Source: JAXLQL01 sp046331625
GTDB taxonomy: Bacteria; Acidobacteriota; Terriglobia; Bryobacterales; Bryobacteraceae
Reading direction: 5' to 3'
Assembly (NCBI GenBank): GCA_046331625.1
Contig: JAXLQL010000013.1
Coordinates: forward strand, 62,001-126,000
Length of the DNA: 64,000 nucleotides
Part shown: one piece after another, positions 62,154 to 64,000 of the stretch
Numbering within the stretch: the stretch's first letter is position 1
How the letters are laid out: each line of letters begins with the position of its first letter
Notes under the pieces: generated by a model
What the model saw: only the letters and a program-made list of their open reading frames with translations
Told to the model about the DNA's origin: nothing
Databases searched by the model: none
Position numbers and translations under genes: made by a program

Positions 62154-64000
62154 CTCACCGTGAGGAATTCGTTGTGGTTGAGCAGCGCGTGAATGAAGCC
62201 CTCACGCGCGCGGGTTTTCGGATCGGCCGATGGCGCAACTGAGGCCTCTTGCTTCTCCGCGAATTTGGTCAGCCGCGCCGGTTCTCGCAACAGAGCGGTC
62301 TGCTCAGCCAGGAACTTGCGGCTCTCGGCGATCTCTTCCTTTGAAGGCGGCTGGCCGGTCAGCAGTTCGAACGAGTTGCGAATGAACTCGTCATCGGCGA
62401 GCCAACGGTCCGCCAGCTTGCGGCCAAGCGTTCGCGCCGCCTCGAGGCTCAGCGTGCTGTTCGATGCCGCCAGCGCCTGCTGTGGAATGATGCTCTCGGT
62501 GCGCATGTAGCATTCGGTCGGGTTCGGCTGATCGAACAGGCGCAGGAACTCGACCTGATTCTCGGGACTGTGCCGCATGTACAGGCTCCGCCGCCGTGAC
62601 TTCAGCCCTTCCACTTCCTCCACGTCTGCGCCACCGATTCTCTCATCGAGCAGTCCGGACATGTAGAGCACGGAATCGCGCACGGCCTCGGCCTCCATGC
62701 GATGCGAGTTCATGCGCCACAGATACTTGTTGTCCGGGTCGATCTTCGTGTTGGCGTCACTGATCTCCGCGCCAGAGGAGATCATGCGATAGGCCTTGCT
62801 CGTCACCAGCAGGCGATGCAGCTTCTTTGTACTCCAGTCGTACTTCATCAACTCCACGGCCAGCCAATCGAGCAGCGGCTGATTCAGCGGCGGAACGCCA
62901 TTGCGACCGAAGTTCGCCGGCGTGGGAACAATCGGCTTGCCAAAGTGACGGAGCCACATGTGATTCACCGCCACACGCGCGGTGAGCGGATTCTCTTTCG
63001 AAGTGATCCACTGGGCGAACGCAGTCCGGCGTCCGGTGCTGATCTCGGGATTGACTTCGAAAAGTGGCGTGTACTTTTCGAGACCCTGGTCAAGCGCTTT
63101 GGCTGCTTGCTCGAGCTTCCTCTTGGCCGCGGCGGACTTGCCATTCTGCGCCAGCATTTGCTGCGCTTCGAGCATCGCCTCCTGCGCCTGCGCGGTCGCG
63201 TAGCGGCGCTCGGCCTCCGCGGCCTTCTTCTCGAGTTCGGAAAGGTTCGCCGCCGCGGGCTTCGCGTACTTCGCTGCTTCCGCGTCGAGCCGTGCTTGAA
63301 GCGAAGGCAGAGCAGCTTTCACCGTCTCGAGGTGCTTGGTTGCGAGCGCCAGCCGGTCTTCGGCTTGGCGCAGCACTTCCTTGGGATCTTGTGCGGCCAT
63401 CTCAGCGATCCAGCGTTCGAGCTTGTCGATGTCTTCGCGCGCTAGGGGATCTCCTCCCTGCGGCATCCTCGGCGTCAGTTCGCCCTTTACGTACTGGATC
63501 AGCGGTGACTCGGCAGGTTTGCCCGGAATGATCGCCGGTCCGTGTTTCCATCCGCCGCGCAGCGCCGTGTCCACGCTGGCCAGCGAGAGTCCGCTCTTGG
63601 CTACCGTGGCTCCGAACCCGCCATGGCAAGCCCTGCATCGCAAGGTGAAGATCTTCGAAATATCGTTGACGTAGGAAACCGTCTCCTTCGGTTTCTCGCC
63701 CGCTTTCCATTCAGGCGATGCATCGGCGCGGGCTTGTTCGGCAATGCGGCGAGCGGTAGCCAGCGCGGTTTCCGCGTTCTTCACCGCGCCTTCCGCCGTA
63801 CGGATCAAATCCGTGCGGACGTGCGGCTTGAGGTCAGGGATGTAGGCTTCCGTGCCGAGCCGCACCGGTTTGATCTCTGGCACCGTGCCGCCGATCGTCG
63901 ACGGCACACCCGGCGTCAGCGGCGTCTTGTCCGGATTCGTCTCGTCGCCGCGGATCAGCCGGAACGTGTCTTTGTAGATTGGGGGAAAGTACGGCTCAAT
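62150..64000 (-). CDS. DUF1553/planctomycete cytochrome-c protein, 5' end beyond the window
   Basis: The visible 616 residues run off the window edge and remain open, so the N-terminal part is missing. A CxxCH heme site (LRCRACHGG) lies in a planctomycete-type cytochrome-c domain, followed by a long coiled-coil (about 90 residues rich in Ala, Glu, Lys) and the DUF1553 domain (AFAQWITSKENPLTARVAVNHMWLRHFGKPIV). The upstream part should hold DUF1549. Together with the DUF1501 protein it is a standard partner pair. Confidence 0.88.
   Translation of the reverse strand: MEPYFPPIYKDTFRLIRGDETNPDKTPLTPGVPSTIGGTVPEIKPVRLGTEAYIPDLKPHVRTDLIRTAEGAVKNAETALATARRIAEQARADASPEWKAGEKPKETVSYVNDISKIFTLRCRACHGGFGATVAKSGLSLASVDTALRGGWKHGPAIIPGKPAESPLIQYVKGELTPRMPQGGDPLAREDIDKLERWIAEMAAQDPKEVLRQAEDRLALATKHLETVKAALPSLQARLDAEAAKYAKPAAANLSELEKKAAEAERRYATAQAQEAMLEAQQMLAQNGKSAAAKRKLEQAAKALDQGLEKYTPLFEVNPEISTGRRTAFAQWITSKENPLTARVAVNHMWLRHFGKPIVPTPANFGRNGVPPLNQPLLDWLAVELMKYDWSTKKLHRLLVTSKAYRMISSGAEISDANTKIDPDNKYLWRMNSHRMEAEAVRDSVLYMSGLLDERIGGADVEEVEGLKSRRRSLYMRHSPENQVEFLRLFDQPNPTECYMRTESIIPQQALAASNSTLSLEAARTLGRKLADRWLADDEFIRNSFELLTGQPPSKEEIAESRKFLAEQTALLREPARLTKFAEKQEASVAPSADPKTRAREGFIHALLNHNEFLTVR

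Overview
The window is about 64 kb of high-GC chromosome with the character of an Acidobacteriota genome, most likely the Bryobacterales/Solibacter group. The cues are a VWFA-related acidobacterial-type protein, a large Oar-like TonB-dependent receptor with an N-terminal carboxypeptidase-regulatory domain, a DUF1501 plus planctomycete-type DUF1553/cytochrome-c pair, many PIG-L deacetylases and two small secreted proteins of a type common in this phylum. No rRNA, tRNA, CRISPR array, integrase or insertion sequence was seen. Taxonomy is inference from gene content.

Layout. 1-7 kb: a small secreted protein, a large secreted thermolysin-like metalloprotease, a two-gene module of a HipA-like kinase and a HipS/HIRAN-like partner, and gamma-glutamyltransferase. 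7-11.5 kb: a minus-strand operon (VOC protein, MFS exporter, TPR protein, polytopic membrane protein). 11.6-16 kb: Gfo/Idh/MocA-like protein with a clear terminator, a two-domain glycosyltransferase and a lipoprotein. 16-17.5 kb: an operon of a dihydrofolate-reductase-family protein, an SRPBCC protein and an ArsR repressor, behind a promoter whose whole spacer is an inverted repeat. 17.5-21.4 kb: sodA, gatA, gatC, a DciA-like protein, an SDR and a DUF2061 protein. 21.4-23.1 kb: ferredoxin, a Panacea-type antitoxin with a frame-disrupted partner, and a HEAT-like protein. 23-30 kb: gltBD with a divergent LysR regulator. 30-34 kb: two glycosyltransferases (one frame-disrupted), a VTT membrane protein, glutathione peroxidase and a prepilin peptidase. 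34-36.3 kb: a tandem array made of copies of the active-site core of the secreted endonuclease just downstream, then that gene, then a decayed gene. 36.3-40.6 kb: five PIG-L-family genes in two opposed groups. 40.8-44.6 kb: enoyl-CoA hydratase and a nucleotidyltransferase/GHMP-kinase fusion. 44.8-48.5 kb: Uma2 protein, VWFA protein, and the molybdopterin operon moeA-moaC-mog. 48.6-52.8 kb: MATE exporter, sulfite/nitrite reductase and a short partner. 53-57 kb: the TonB receptor, a second small secreted protein and a DUF922 protein. 57-64 kb: a tightly packed operon (DUF1553/cytochrome-c protein, DUF1501 protein, amino-acid permease, secreted barrel-like protein, creatininase-like amidohydrolase).

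Recurring themes. A double-hairpin repeat (REP-like) is scattered through intergenic gaps, always in the same orientation. Many adjacent genes overlap by the 4 bases ATGA/GTGA/TTGA. Several genes have a good -10 element so close to the start codon that the mRNA would be leaderless or nearly so. Frame breaks in three otherwise well-conserved genes all look like the loss of one base, so either sequence error or recent decay must be considered.

The strongest candidates for something little described are the HipA-like kinase/HIRAN pair, the nuclease-core tandem array with its paired palindromes, the mixed canonical/degenerate PIG-L cluster, and the nucleotidyltransferase-GHMP kinase fusion.
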